Position numbers and translations under genes: made by a program. Of a stretch of DNA of 64,000 nucleotides, positions 7,636 through 15,481 are shown piece by piece. Positions within the stretch are counted from its first letter, which is position 1. Every line of letters begins with the position of its first letter. Source of the DNA: Pantoea sp. Cy-639 (lineage in GTDB: Bacteria; Pseudomonadota; Gammaproteobacteria; Pseudomonadales; Pseudomonadaceae); the NCBI RefSeq assembly GCF_011752525.1, contig NZ_VWXI01000020.1, positions 1 to 64,000 of the forward strand, written 5' to 3'. The notes under the pieces were generated by a model. The model made no database searches and was not told the DNA's origin. It worked only from the letters and a program-made list of their open reading frames with translations.

Positions 7636-8242
7636 GGGGCGCTTGTCCGAGCAGTTGCAGGCGATGTTCATCGAAATAGCGCAGGGCATCCTGCAACGCA
7701 TCGATGACGGCCCGTGAAGTGACCGTGGCGCCTGCCAACTGATCGAACTCGCCGTGATCGCGCTTGAGTGCCCAGGCTGGGTCCGGGGTATCGCTGCGGG
7801 CTTTGCCTGAGAACTGAGCCAGCCAGTGATGCGTCGGCTCGGCCAACTGGTCGCCCAGGCCTGGGCTTTCCTGTTGCCGCAGTACCTGAATGCCCAGCAG
7901 ACGCCCCTGAGGATCGATGGCAACCGCCAGCTCGATCGGTCCGGCATAGCCTTGGCATTCGACACGCAGCAGGACGGCACTGGGTGTGCCATCCAGGCGG
8001 GCCTGGAAGCCGCTGAGCAGACGGCTGTGACGTAACTGGGGTTCGACCAGGGGGAGTGGGCTGCGTAATGGCTGATTGTCGTAGCGGTCGGCAGGCAACA
8101 CGGCGAGCCACTGCTGTTCCTGTTGCTGGCGTTGTGCTGTATCGATCGGTGCGAGGGTCCAGCGCTGCCAGGCCACTGTGCCGGCCACGGCCAGCATGAC
8201 CACCAGTAGCAGCAGCAGGTGGCTGCGCGCACGCCGGTTCAT
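7628..8242 (-). CDS. rnfG: RnfG-like FMN-binding subunit
   Basis: A 204-residue protein with one N-terminal membrane helix (about residues 8-25) and a periplasmic FMN-binding domain. In RnfG/NqrC an FMN is attached through a phosphoester to the threonine of an S/T-G-A-T motif; here LAGATVTSRAV places it at T173. The upstream conserved element ESPGLGD is at 125-131. The ATG at 8242 overlaps the rnfD stop (ATGA), indicating translational coupling. The Rnf complex couples ferredoxin oxidation or reduction to ion movement, or in E. coli (Rsx) keeps SoxR reduced. Which role applies here cannot be told from sequence. Confidence 0.85.
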   Translation of the reverse strand: MNRRARSHLLLLLVVMLAVAGTVAWQRWTLAPIDTAQRQQQEQQWLAVLPADRYDNQPLRSPLPLVEPQLRHSRLLSGFQARLDGTPSAVLLRVECQGYAGPIELAVAIDPQGRLLGIQVLRQQESPGLGDQLAEPTHHWLAQFSGKARSDTPDPAWALKRDHGEFDQLAGATVTSRAVIDALQDALRYFDEHRLQLLGQAPHE

Positions 8243-9210
8243 GTCGGTGCCTGCTGCCGGCGGTCGGCCCAGCGATCCAGGGCTGGGGCGGCAAGGTTCA
8301 TCAGCAGGATGGCGAAGGCACTGCCGTCGGGCAGGCTGCCCCAGGTACGGATCAAGTAGATCACTAGCCCGGCGCCGGCGCCGAACAGCAGGCGAGACAG
8401 GGGGCGTCGGCAGCCGGAGACCGGCTCGGTAGCGATGAAGAAGGCAGTCAGCATGGTCGAGCCAGAAAACAGGTGCAGCAGCGGCGAGCCGTTTGAGTCC
8501 GAGCCTGATCCGTTCCAGCCCAGCAGGCTGAACACGAACAGGCCGCCGAGCAGGCCTGCAGGCGCGTGCCAGCTGTACACCTTGCGCTGCAGCAGGAACA
8601 GGCCGCCGAGCAGGAATGCCAGGTTCACCCATTCGCTGTCGCGCCCTCCCAGGTGACCGAAGGCTGGATGGTGGGCGAACAGTTCGTCGATGGTCAGGCT
8701 GCGATTATGGTGCAGGGCGTCGAGTACCGTGGGACTGGCCCAGGCATCGACCGGCGGGCTGGCGCCGAAACTCAGGCGCAGGCTGTCGAGCAGGTCCGGC
8801 GCCTGACTGGCCCAATGGCTCATCGGCAAAGGGAAGCACAGTACGACGAAGGCGTAGCCGACCATGGCTGGGTTGAACAGGTTGAGACCTACGCCGCCGA
8901 ATGCTTGCTTGCCCAGGCCGATGGCCGCGCTTGTCGCGATGATCGGCAGCCACCAGGGGGCCAGGCTGGGGAGTGCGGCGCTCAGCAGCACGGCCGTGAC
9001 CAGGGCGCTGCCGTCATTGAGCGCAGGGCCGATCGGTTGCTTGCGCCAGGCCAGCAACAGGCTTTCTGTGGCCAGTGCGGTGGCGGCACACAGCAGCAGG
9101 TTGAACAGCACACCCCAGCCATGCAGCCAGAACAGCACCAGCAGGCCGGGCGTGCAGGCCAGCATGACCAGTCCCATGGCTGCACGCAGGCGAGGATCAG
9201 GCGCCTGCAT
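8239..9210 (-). CDS. rnfD: RnfD-like membrane subunit
   Basis: A 323-residue polytopic membrane protein of the NqrB/RnfD family with roughly nine hydrophobic helices. Conserved family elements include GKQAFGGVGLNLFNPAMVGYAF (residues 100-121) and STMLTAFFIATEPVS. The threonine expected to carry covalent FMN is probably T161 in DAWASPTVLDAL, although the residue before it is proline instead of the usual alanine. I chose the ATG at 9210; the open frame extends to 9315, but that extension overlaps rnfB and is not hydrophobic. The overlap with rnfB is 14 bases, and no room is left for rnfC, which normally lies between rnfB and rnfD. Confidence 0.85.
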   Translation of the reverse strand: MQAPDPRLRAAMGLVMLACTPGLLVLFWLHGWGVLFNLLLCAATALATESLLLAWRKQPIGPALNDGSALVTAVLLSAALPSLAPWWLPIIATSAAIGLGKQAFGGVGLNLFNPAMVGYAFVVLCFPLPMSHWASQAPDLLDSLRLSFGASPPVDAWASPTVLDALHHNRSLTIDELFAHHPAFGHLGGRDSEWVNLAFLLGGLFLLQRKVYSWHAPAGLLGGLFVFSLLGWNGSGSDSNGSPLLHLFSGSTMLTAFFIATEPVSGCRRPLSRLLFGAGAGLVIYLIRTWGSLPDGSAFAILLMNLAAPALDRWADRRQQAPT

Positions 9211-9958
9211 GGTTCTGCAGCTCATCGAGGTGTTTGCGGGCTTGCTCGGCGACTGCTTCGAGGTTGGCCAGCTGTTCACGTTGCAGACGGTCAGGAGCAT
9301 CGCCAGCGGCCCCAAGGGCCTTGTTCAATTGCGCGCGGCTCATGGCTACGGCGATCTTGGCCTGCTTGAGCGCGGCATCTGCTGCGCTGGCAGCGCCTGG
9401 CTGCTGACGCGCCTGACGCTCGGCCGCGCGCCTGGCCTCGTCGCGATGCAAGCGTGCGGCACGTTGCAGGTGTCGCTGCCGTGCCTGGCTGCGGCGTAGT
9501 TCCCGGGCCTGGCGTTGTTCTGCTGTGTGAGCTAGGCCGCCGATAATTGGCGTGAGCGTGTCCGGCACCGGTTGCATCTCGATGCAGTCCACTGGGCAGG
9601 GCTCCAGGCACAGATCGCAGCCGGTGCATTCGCTGGCGAGCACGGTATGCATCAGTTTGCTCGCACCGAGAATGGCGTCCACCGGGCAGGCCTGGATGCA
9701 TTTGGTGCAGCCGATGCATTCGGCTTCGCGGATAAAGGCTATCTGCGCTGGTGCACGGCCACGCTGCTCATCGAGGGCGACGATCGGCATCTGCAGCAAC
9801 TCGGCCAGGGCGGCGATGGTTTCGCTGCCGCCGGGCGGACATTTGTTTATCGCCTCGCCTGTGGCCAGGCTTTCGGCATAGGGCCGGCAACCGCCATGGC
9901 CGCACTTGCCGCATTGGGTCTGCGGCAGCAGGGCGTCGATGCGTTGAATCAGGTTCAT
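9197..9958 (-). CDS. rnfB: RnfB-like iron-sulfur protein lacking membrane anchor
   Basis: A 253-residue protein with the three RnfB iron-sulfur sites: a Fes motif with C16, C19, C24 and C40, and two ferredoxin-type clusters with C81, C84, C87, C91 and C111, C114, C117, C121. Canonical RnfB begins with a membrane helix of about 25 residues; this one starts directly at the Fes domain (MNLIQRIDALLPQTQCG). After residue 140 there is a charged Ala/Gln/Arg-rich segment, probably a coiled coil, that the E. coli protein does not have. The start ATG at 9958 overlaps rnfA by 4 bases, so an upstream in-frame anchor is unlikely. Confidence 0.9.
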   Translation of the reverse strand: MNLIQRIDALLPQTQCGKCGHGGCRPYAESLATGEAINKCPPGGSETIAALAELLQMPIVALDEQRGRAPAQIAFIREAECIGCTKCIQACPVDAILGASKLMHTVLASECTGCDLCLEPCPVDCIEMQPVPDTLTPIIGGLAHTAEQRQARELRRSQARQRHLQRAARLHRDEARRAAERQARQQPGAASAADAALKQAKIAVAMSRAQLNKALGAAGDAPDRLQREQLANLEAVAEQARKHLDELQNHAGA

Positions 9959-10503
9959 TGCGTGAAGAGTCCATTGAAGCCGGAAAACGCCATGGCCATC
10001 ACCCCGGCACCGAGCAGCTCGATCGGCAGGCCGCGCAGGGCCTGGGGTATCTGCTCATGGCGGCTGCGTTCGCGCAGGTCGGCAAGCAGCGCCAGGGCCA
10101 GCCAGAACCCCAGACCGGCGAATACGCCTCGGAGCAATGTCGGCCACAGGTCGAGGCGTCCTTCACCAAGCTGCAAGGGCAAGCCTAGCACCAGGGCGTT
10201 GCCAGCCAGCAGCGGAGTCAGTCCATCGATCGGCCACAGCGGGCGCAGCCGGCGTATCAGCTCGGGTATCACCCAGGCGAGGGCGGCCAGCAGCGGCAGC
10301 AGCAGGAACAGCCGCAGGTCCTGCAACTGGAGGGGGAAGAGCAGCCATTGCAGCAGGCACTGGCCGATGATGAGCGTACTCATGACGAGCAGCGCCACGC
10401 ACAGGCCTAGGGCTTGCAAGCGCACGCGATCGACCGGCCCAGGCAGCAGGAGCAGGTGATTGACCAGCGCGGCGCTGACCAGGACCAGGACGTAGTCGTT
10501 CAT
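9955..10503 (-). CDS. rnfA: RnfA-like membrane subunit
   Basis: A 182-residue integral membrane protein of the Rnf/Nqr D-E family. The start MNDYVLVLVSAALVNHLLL and the end ALRGLPIELLGAGVMAMAFSGFNGL align well with E. coli RsxA. However, the region equivalent to GLCPFMG is missing, and the position of TNCAVLG reads GNALVLG, so both cysteines that would ligate the intramembrane iron are absent. This is the first gene of the cluster. It is separated by 87 bases from the metG stop upstream, with a GC-rich hairpin in the gap at 10563-10583. Family membership is clear enough, but activity of the canonical type is doubtful. Confidence 0.8.
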   Translation of the reverse strand: MNDYVLVLVSAALVNHLLLLPGPVDRVRLQALGLCVALLVMSTLIIGQCLLQWLLFPLQLQDLRLFLLLPLLAALAWVIPELIRRLRPLWPIDGLTPLLAGNALVLGLPLQLGEGRLDLWPTLLRGVFAGLGFWLALALLADLRERSRHEQIPQALRGLPIELLGAGVMAMAFSGFNGLFTQ

Positions 10504-10562
10504 GACGATGCCGAAAGCCGCAGATTGCCGTGATTATCCGGCAGGCAGCGCGGGATGGAAAT

Positions 10563-10583
10563 GCCCCGGCCAGTGGCCGGGGC
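10563..10583 (-). terminator. GC-rich hairpin between metG and rnfA
   Basis: A perfect 9-bp stem (10563-10571 with 10575-10583) with a 3-nt loop just past the metG stop. The minus-strand tail is only weakly T-rich (ATTTCC), so it may terminate partially and let some transcripts run into the rnf cluster. Confidence 0.45.
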
Positions 10584-10590
10584 TAGAGAC

Positions 10591-12630
10591 TTACTTGATG
10601 CGCTGTCCGGGCTTGGCGCCGCTGTCCGGGCTCAGCAGGTAGATTTCTTCACCGCCGGGGCCGGCGGCCATGACCATGCCTTCGGAAACGCCGAAGCGCA
10701 TCTTCCGCGGCTTGAGGTTGGCGACCATCATGGTCAGGCGGCCTTCGAGCTTGCTCGGGTCCGGGTAGGCCGACTTGATGCCGGAGAACACGTTGCGGCG
10801 CTCGTCGCCGATGTCCAGGGTCAGTTGCAGCAGCTTGTCAGCGCCTGGCACGGCCTCGGCCTTGAGGATCAGGGCCACGCGCAGGTCGACGGCTGCGAAG
10901 GTGTCGAATTCGATTTCCGCCGACAGTGGGTCCTTGGCCAGTTCGCCATTGCCGACCGGGGCCTTGGCTTCGGCGGCGAGCAGGTCTTCCTTGCTGGCCG
11001 CGACCATGGCTTCGACTTTCGCCGGCTCGATACGGCTCATCAGCGGCTTGAAGGCATTGAGCTTGTGGTTTTCCAGGCGCGACTGCAGGTCGTTCCAGGT
11101 CAGCGGCGCGACATTGAGGAAGGCCTCGGCATCGGCGGCCAGCAGCGGCAGCACCGGCTTGAGGAAGATCACCAGCTGGCGGAACAGGTTGATGCCCTGG
11201 GCGCAGATGGCCTGGACTTCATCCTGCTTGCCTTCCTGCTTGGCCAGCGACCATGGCGCCTTGTCGGCGATCCAGGCGTTGGCGCGGTCGGCCAGGGCCA
11301 TGATCTCGCGCATGGCGCGACCGAAGTCGCGGCTTTCGTAGGCCTCGGCGATGGAGGGTGCGGCGGCGATGAAGGCCTCGGTCAGCTCCGGCGCGGCGTC
11401 ACCTGCGACCATCACGCCGTCGTTACCCTTGTGGATGAAGCCTGCGCAGCGGCTGGCAATGTTGACCACTTTGCCGACCAGGTCGGAGTTGACCTTCTGC
11501 ACGAAGTCCTCGAGGTTCAGGTCGAGGTCGTCGACGCCGCGGCCCAGCTTGGCGGCGTAGTAGTAGCGCAGGTATTCCGGCTGCAGGTGGTCCAGGTAGG
11601 TGCGGGCCTTGATGAAGGTGCCACGCGACTTGGACATCTTCGCGCCGTTGACGGTCAGGTAGCCGTGCACGTTGACCGCGGTCGGCTTGCGGAAACCCGC
11701 GCCCTCGAGCATGGCTGGCCAGAACAGGGCGTGGAAGTTGACGATGTCCTTGCCGATGAAGTGGTACAGCTCGGCCTTGGAGCCTTCGCTCCAGAACGCG
11801 TCGAAGTCCAGCTCCGGGCGACGGGCGCAGAGGTTCTTGAAGCTGGCCATGTAGCCGATCGGCGCGTCCAGCCAGACGTAGAAGTACTTGCCGGGCTCGC
11901 CTGGGATCTCGAAGCCGAAGTAGGGGGCGTCACGGGAGATGTCCCACTCCTGCAGCCCGGCGTCCAGCCATTCGGCGAGCTTGTTGGCCACGGCGTCCTG
12001 CAGCGTGCCGCTGCGGGTCCATTGCTGCAGCATGGCCTGGAAGTCGGGGAGCTTGAAGAAGAAGTGCTGTGAGTCGCGCAGCACCGGGGTGGCGCCGGAG
12101 ATGGCCGACTTCGGGTTCTTCAGTTCGGTTGGCGCATAGGTGGCGCCGCATTTTTCGCAGTTGTCGCCGTACTGGTCCTCGGCCGCGCATTTCGGGCAGG
12201 TGCCCTTGATGAAGCGGTCGGCCAGGAACATGCCTTTTTCCGGGTCGAAGTACTGGGTCACGGAGCGGGTGGCAATGTGACCGGCATCGCGCAGGCGGGT
12301 GTAGATCAGGCCCGACAGCTCGCGGTTCTCTTCACTGTGGGTGGAGTGGAAGTTGTCGAAGTCGACCAGGAAGTCGGCGAAGTCGCTGCTGTGCTCGGCC
12401 TGGACATTGGCGATCAGCTGTTCAGGAGTGATGCCTTCCTTTTCCGCGCGCAGCATGATGGCCGAACCGTGGGCATCGTCGGCACAGACGTAGACGCACT
12501 GGTTGCCACGCAGCTTCTGGAAGCGCACCCACATGTCCGTCTGGATGTACTCCAGCATATGGCCAAGATGGATGGATCCATTGGCATAGGGCAGGGCGCT
12601 GGTGACGAGAATCTGACGTGGCTCGGACAT
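10591..12630 (-). CDS. metG: Methionyl-tRNA synthetase
   Basis: A class I aminoacyl-tRNA synthetase of 679 residues that charges tRNA-Met. The HIGH motif appears as HLGH (21-24), the KMSKS loop as KMSKSRG, and a zinc knuckle as CPKC...CEKC. The C terminus carries the OB-fold tRNA-binding/dimerisation domain (from about residue 575, AVDLRVALIL and NLKPRKMRFGVSEGM). I place the start at the ATG at 12630 (MSEPRQILVTSALPYANG); the open frame continues to 12723, but that extension has no family counterpart. It is divergent from mrp, with the shared control region at 12631-12788. Confidence 0.98.
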   Translation of the reverse strand: MSEPRQILVTSALPYANGSIHLGHMLEYIQTDMWVRFQKLRGNQCVYVCADDAHGSAIMLRAEKEGITPEQLIANVQAEHSSDFADFLVDFDNFHSTHSEENRELSGLIYTRLRDAGHIATRSVTQYFDPEKGMFLADRFIKGTCPKCAAEDQYGDNCEKCGATYAPTELKNPKSAISGATPVLRDSQHFFFKLPDFQAMLQQWTRSGTLQDAVANKLAEWLDAGLQEWDISRDAPYFGFEIPGEPGKYFYVWLDAPIGYMASFKNLCARRPELDFDAFWSEGSKAELYHFIGKDIVNFHALFWPAMLEGAGFRKPTAVNVHGYLTVNGAKMSKSRGTFIKARTYLDHLQPEYLRYYYAAKLGRGVDDLDLNLEDFVQKVNSDLVGKVVNIASRCAGFIHKGNDGVMVAGDAAPELTEAFIAAAPSIAEAYESRDFGRAMREIMALADRANAWIADKAPWSLAKQEGKQDEVQAICAQGINLFRQLVIFLKPVLPLLAADAEAFLNVAPLTWNDLQSRLENHKLNAFKPLMSRIEPAKVEAMVAASKEDLLAAEAKAPVGNGELAKDPLSAEIEFDTFAAVDLRVALILKAEAVPGADKLLQLTLDIGDERRNVFSGIKSAYPDPSKLEGRLTMMVANLKPRKMRFGVSEGMVMAAGPGGEEIYLLSPDSGAKPGQRIK

Positions 12631-12788
12631 GGTGGCTCGGCTACTTATCTGGCTACGGGGTAAAAATGAGGGTGATCGGCCACTATAAAGGGCTGGAGAA
12701 TTTATTTCACCCCGCGTGCGCATCTGCTGACGATTGACGGGTTAGCATAGGCGCCTGTTCCGTATCCAGTTTGCCAATGGGAGCCTCC

Positions 12789-13883
12789 ATGAGTGCCGTT
12801 ACCCGTGCCGCCGTCGAAGGCGTGCTTCGCCAGTACACCGATCCCTACCTGAACCAGGACCCGGTCAGCGCCGGTTGCGTGCGCGCCATCGATATCCAGG
12901 GCGGTCAGGTCGCCGTGCAACTGCAACTGGGCTACGCCGCCGGCCTGTTCAAGGGGGGATGGGCGCAGGTATTGCAAACCGCCATCGAGAACCTCGAAGG
13001 TGTCACCGCCGCCAGCGTGCACATCGATTGCGTCATCGCCACGCACAAGGCCCAGGCCCAGGTGCCGGCCATGGCCAACGTCAAGAACATCATTGCCGTG
13101 GCCTCGGGCAAGGGCGGCGTGGGCAAGTCGACCACCGCGGCCAACCTGGCCCTGGCCCTGGCCCGGGAAGGGGCGCGGGTCGGTATTCTCGATGCCGATA
13201 TCTATGGCCCCAGCCAAGGCGTGATGTTCGGCATTGCCGAGGGCACCCGGCCGCAGGTGCGCGAGCAGAAGTGGTTCGTGCCGATCAAGGCCCATGGCGT
13301 GGAGGTCATGTCCATGGCTTTCCTCACCGACGACAACACGCCGATGGTCTGGCGCGGCCCCATGGTTTCTGGGGCCTTGCTGCAACTGGTGACCCAGACC
13401 GCCTGGGACGACCTGGATTACCTGGTGATCGACATGCCCCCGGGTACTGGCGACATCCAGCTGACCTTGGCGCAGAAGGTGCCGGTGGCAGGTTCGGTCA
13501 TCGTCACCACCCCGCAGGACCTGGCCCTGCTGGATGCCAAGAAGGGCGTGGAGATGTTCCGCAAGGTCAACATCCCGGTGCTGGGCGTGGTGGAGAACAT
13601 GGCTGTGCACATCTGCTCGAACTGCGGCCATGCCGAGCACCTGTTCGGCGAAGGCGGCGGCGAGAAGCTGGCGGCGCAGTATGGTGTCGAACTGCTGGCG
13701 TCGCTGCCGTTGTCGATGCTGATCCGCGAGCAGGCCGATAGCGGCAAGCCCACCGCCATCGCCGAGCCGGAAAGCCAGATCGCCATGGTCTATCAGGAAC
13801 TGGCGCGCCAGGTGGGTGCGCGCATCGTGCTGCAGGAGGCCGCTGCGCCGGCGATGCCGAGCATCACCATCAGCGAGGATTGA
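12789..13883 (+). CDS. apbC: Iron-sulfur cluster carrier protein Mrp/ApbC
   Basis: A 364-residue P-loop ATPase of the Mrp/Nbp35 family that carries Fe-S clusters to apoproteins. The N-terminal 90 residues form a MIP18/DUF59-like domain. The deviant Walker A GKGGVGKST is at 107-115, the Walker B/DMPPGTGD motif is near 215, and the cluster-bridging CxxC pair is C276/C279. The ATG at 12789 follows GGGAG at about 12779-12783; an upstream in-frame start at 12771 is less likely. It is divergent from metG, as in other pseudomonads. Confidence 0.93.
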   Translation: MSAVTRAAVEGVLRQYTDPYLNQDPVSAGCVRAIDIQGGQVAVQLQLGYAAGLFKGGWAQVLQTAIENLEGVTAASVHIDCVIATHKAQAQVPAMANVKNIIAVASGKGGVGKSTTAANLALALAREGARVGILDADIYGPSQGVMFGIAEGTRPQVREQKWFVPIKAHGVEVMSMAFLTDDNTPMVWRGPMVSGALLQLVTQTAWDDLDYLVIDMPPGTGDIQLTLAQKVPVAGSVIVTTPQDLALLDAKKGVEMFRKVNIPVLGVVENMAVHICSNCGHAEHLFGEGGGEKLAAQYGVELLASLPLSMLIREQADSGKPTAIAEPESQIAMVYQELARQVGARIVLQEAAAPAMPSITISED

Positions 13884-13912
13884 GTCAGCCGCAGGATTGA
13901 GCGGGGCATGGG

Positions 13913-13980
13913 GGAGCGTTTGTCCCGCGATGGCGTCAGCCCTGGCAAACGATATTGCCGGGCAGACGCGCTCCCGCAGA
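13913..13980. repeat. REP-like palindromic segment
   Basis: Between mrp and the cold-shock gene, GGGAGCG and CGCTCCC arms flank CCCGCGATGG and further partial palindromes. The pattern resembles P. putida REP sequences, but the match is partial and I cannot align it to a database copy. Confidence 0.35.
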
Positions 13981-13983
13981 CAC

Positions 13984-14013
13984 AAAAAAACCCGCCAATG
14001 GCGGGTTTTTTTT
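13984..14013. terminator. Bidirectional Rho-independent terminator
   Basis: The CCCGCC/GGCGGG core (13991-13996 with 14000-14005) is flanked by seven A and eight T. It can end both mrp (plus) and the cold-shock gene (minus), which converge here. Confidence 0.9.
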
Positions 14014-14036
14014 GAAAGCGAGGAAGCGAGATCGAC

Positions 14037-14246
14037 TTAGGCGATCTGAACTTCTTCAGCCTGCATGCCTTTCTGGCCGCGGGTAGCGACGAAAGTAACA
14101 GCCTGGCCTTCTTTCAGGGTTTTGAAGCCGTCAGCTTGGATGGCTTTGAAGTGCACGAACAGGTCGTCGCCCGACTGAGGGGTGATGAAGCCGTAGCCCT
14201 TCTCATCGTTGAACCACTTGACAACACCGGATTGACGGTTGGACAT
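14037..14246 (-). CDS. Cold-shock family RNA/DNA-binding protein
   Basis: A 69-residue single cold-shock domain of the CspA/CapB type, a single-stranded nucleic-acid binding RNA chaperone. RNP1 (KGYGFIT) and RNP2 (DLFVHF) are intact, as are the surface aromatics W11 and F12. The start ATG at 14246 has a strong AAGGAGA 7 bases upstream. The 5' region of over 100 bases without another gene is typical of cold-shock mRNAs with long regulated leaders. Pseudomonas genomes carry several paralogs, so I give no specific symbol. Confidence 0.95.
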   Translation of the reverse strand: MSNRQSGVVKWFNDEKGYGFITPQSGDDLFVHFKAIQADGFKTLKEGQAVTFVATRGQKGMQAEEVQIA

Positions 14247-14575
14247 TTTTCTGTCTCCTTGGACAAAGTTGATAACGGTCAGGAAAAACCCTGGCCGGGA
14301 CTGAGCGCAAAGAGAGCAGAAAATTCAGCGATGGGCCGATCAGGATCGTGCATCAAACTAGAGATTCTCGGTGTCACGTGCAGCACAGTGGCGCCACCTT
14401 AACCCACTTTCCACGACCTGCCAATGGCCAAGAAGCGCTTTGATGAAATTCGGATCGACGGCCTGTGCAGGCCCCGTCCGGCGCGGGATAGGGCAAGGAA
14501 ACTTTAACCCGGGCGCCGGGACCGGTAAGATGCGCATCTCGTTTTCAGCCCGCACTCTTTCAGGACCCCCCCGCC
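14247..14575. other. Intergenic control region between cold-shock gene and dcd
   Basis: A 329-base gap between divergent genes. The left part is probably the long untranslated leader of the cold-shock mRNA, beginning at an unknown point. The right part should hold the dcd promoter. No ORF with a plausible ribosome-binding site, repeat or clear operator is seen. Confidence 0.5.
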
Positions 14576-15142
14576 ATGAGCATCAAATCGGACAAGTGGA
14601 TTCGCCGCATGGCGCAGGAACACGGCATGATCGAACCGTTCGTCGAGCGCCAGGTGCGCGGCGAACAGGACAGCCGGGTCATCTCCTTCGGCGTTTCCAG
14701 CTACGGCTACGACGTGCGCTGCGCCGATGAATTCAAGGTGTTCACCAACATCAATTCGGCCACCGTCGACCCGAAGAACTTCGATGCCGGCAGCTTCGTC
14801 GATATCAAGAGCGACGTGTGCATCATCCCGCCGAACTCCTTCGCCCTGGCGCGTACCGTCGAATATTTCCGCATCCCGCGCGATGTGCTGACCATCTGCC
14901 TGGGCAAGAGCACCTATGCCCGCTGCGGCATCATCGTCAACGTCACCCCGCTCGAGCCTGAGTGGGAAGGGCACGTTACCCTCGAGTTCTCCAACACCAC
15001 CACCTTGCCGGCGAAGATCTATGCCAACGAAGGCGTGGCGCAGATGCTCTTCCTGCAATCCGATGAAGAATGCGAAGTCTCGTACAAGGACCGTGGTGGC
15101 AAGTACCAGGGCCAGCGCGGCGTGACCCTGCCGCGTACCTGA
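14576..15142 (+). CDS. dcd: dCTP deaminase
   Basis: A 188-residue homotrimeric enzyme that deaminates dCTP to dUTP, the main source of dUMP for thymidylate synthesis in proteobacteria. Characteristic segments are SFGVSSYGYDVR, the nucleotide-binding GKSTYARCGI, the catalytic-glutamate segment TPLEPEWEGHVTLE and the C-terminal GGKYQGQRGVTLPR, which closes over the nucleotide. The start ATG at 14576 gives the conserved MSIKSDKWIRRMA. It is followed by a T-less hairpin (15153-15172) and a small proline-rich gene. Confidence 0.97.
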   Translation: MSIKSDKWIRRMAQEHGMIEPFVERQVRGEQDSRVISFGVSSYGYDVRCADEFKVFTNINSATVDPKNFDAGSFVDIKSDVCIIPPNSFALARTVEYFRIPRDVLTICLGKSTYARCGIIVNVTPLEPEWEGHVTLEFSNTTTLPAKIYANEGVAQMLFLQSDEECEVSYKDRGGKYQGQRGVTLPRT

Positions 15143-15152
15143 GGCGACAAAC

Positions 15153-15172
15153 GCGGGGAATTGTTTCCCCGC
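15153..15172. other. Hairpin downstream of dcd
   Basis: A perfect 8-bp stem (15153-15160 with 15165-15172) with a TTGT loop, 10 bases after the dcd stop. It lacks a T run, so it may stabilise the 3' end or attenuate rather than terminate transcription. Confidence 0.4.
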
Positions 15173-15237
15173 CCGGCACTCCAACGGGAACAGTCCCGGT
15201 GCGCAGCACGCGCGCCGGCTCTCGTCAGGAGCCGCCC

Positions 15238-15468
15238 ATGAAACTCGACCCCGCAATCAGCGCCAAGCTGGCCATCCTGCAGCCGAACCAGATCGGCGTG
15301 CTGGCCTGGACGCTGCTGGCGCATCCGCCAATACCGCTACAGGCTGGCGGGGTGCCGCACCAGCCTGATCCCGATACCCCGCAACCACCGGACCCCGGCG
15401 AGCATTCGCCGATGGAACCGGGCGAGCCGACCTTGCCCGACGAGCCTCCACCTTCACCGATCGCCTGA
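15238..15468 (+). CDS. Proline-rich small protein
   Basis: A 76-residue ORF beginning MKLDPAISAKLAIL. The first 35 residues look like an ordered amphipathic segment (ILQPNQIGVLAWTLLAHPPIPL). The rest is very rich in Pro, Asp and Glu (PDPDTPQPPDPGE). A good ribosome-binding site, AGGAG (15227-15231), lies 6 bases before the ATG, which is the main reason to call it real. No signal peptide is evident and I do not recognise the family. It is placed between dcd and a convergent AstE-like gene. Confidence 0.6.
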   Translation: MKLDPAISAKLAILQPNQIGVLAWTLLAHPPIPLQAGGVPHQPDPDTPQPPDPGEHSPMEPGEPTLPDEPPPSPIA

Positions 15469-15481
15469 GCTCGACAGGTTT

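Noticed and set aside
9197..9315. Possible remnant of rnfC between rnfB and rnfD.
   Set aside because: rnfD begins 14 bases inside rnfB, so there is no space. The upstream extension of the rnfD frame to 9315 reads through rnfB and is not RnfC-like.
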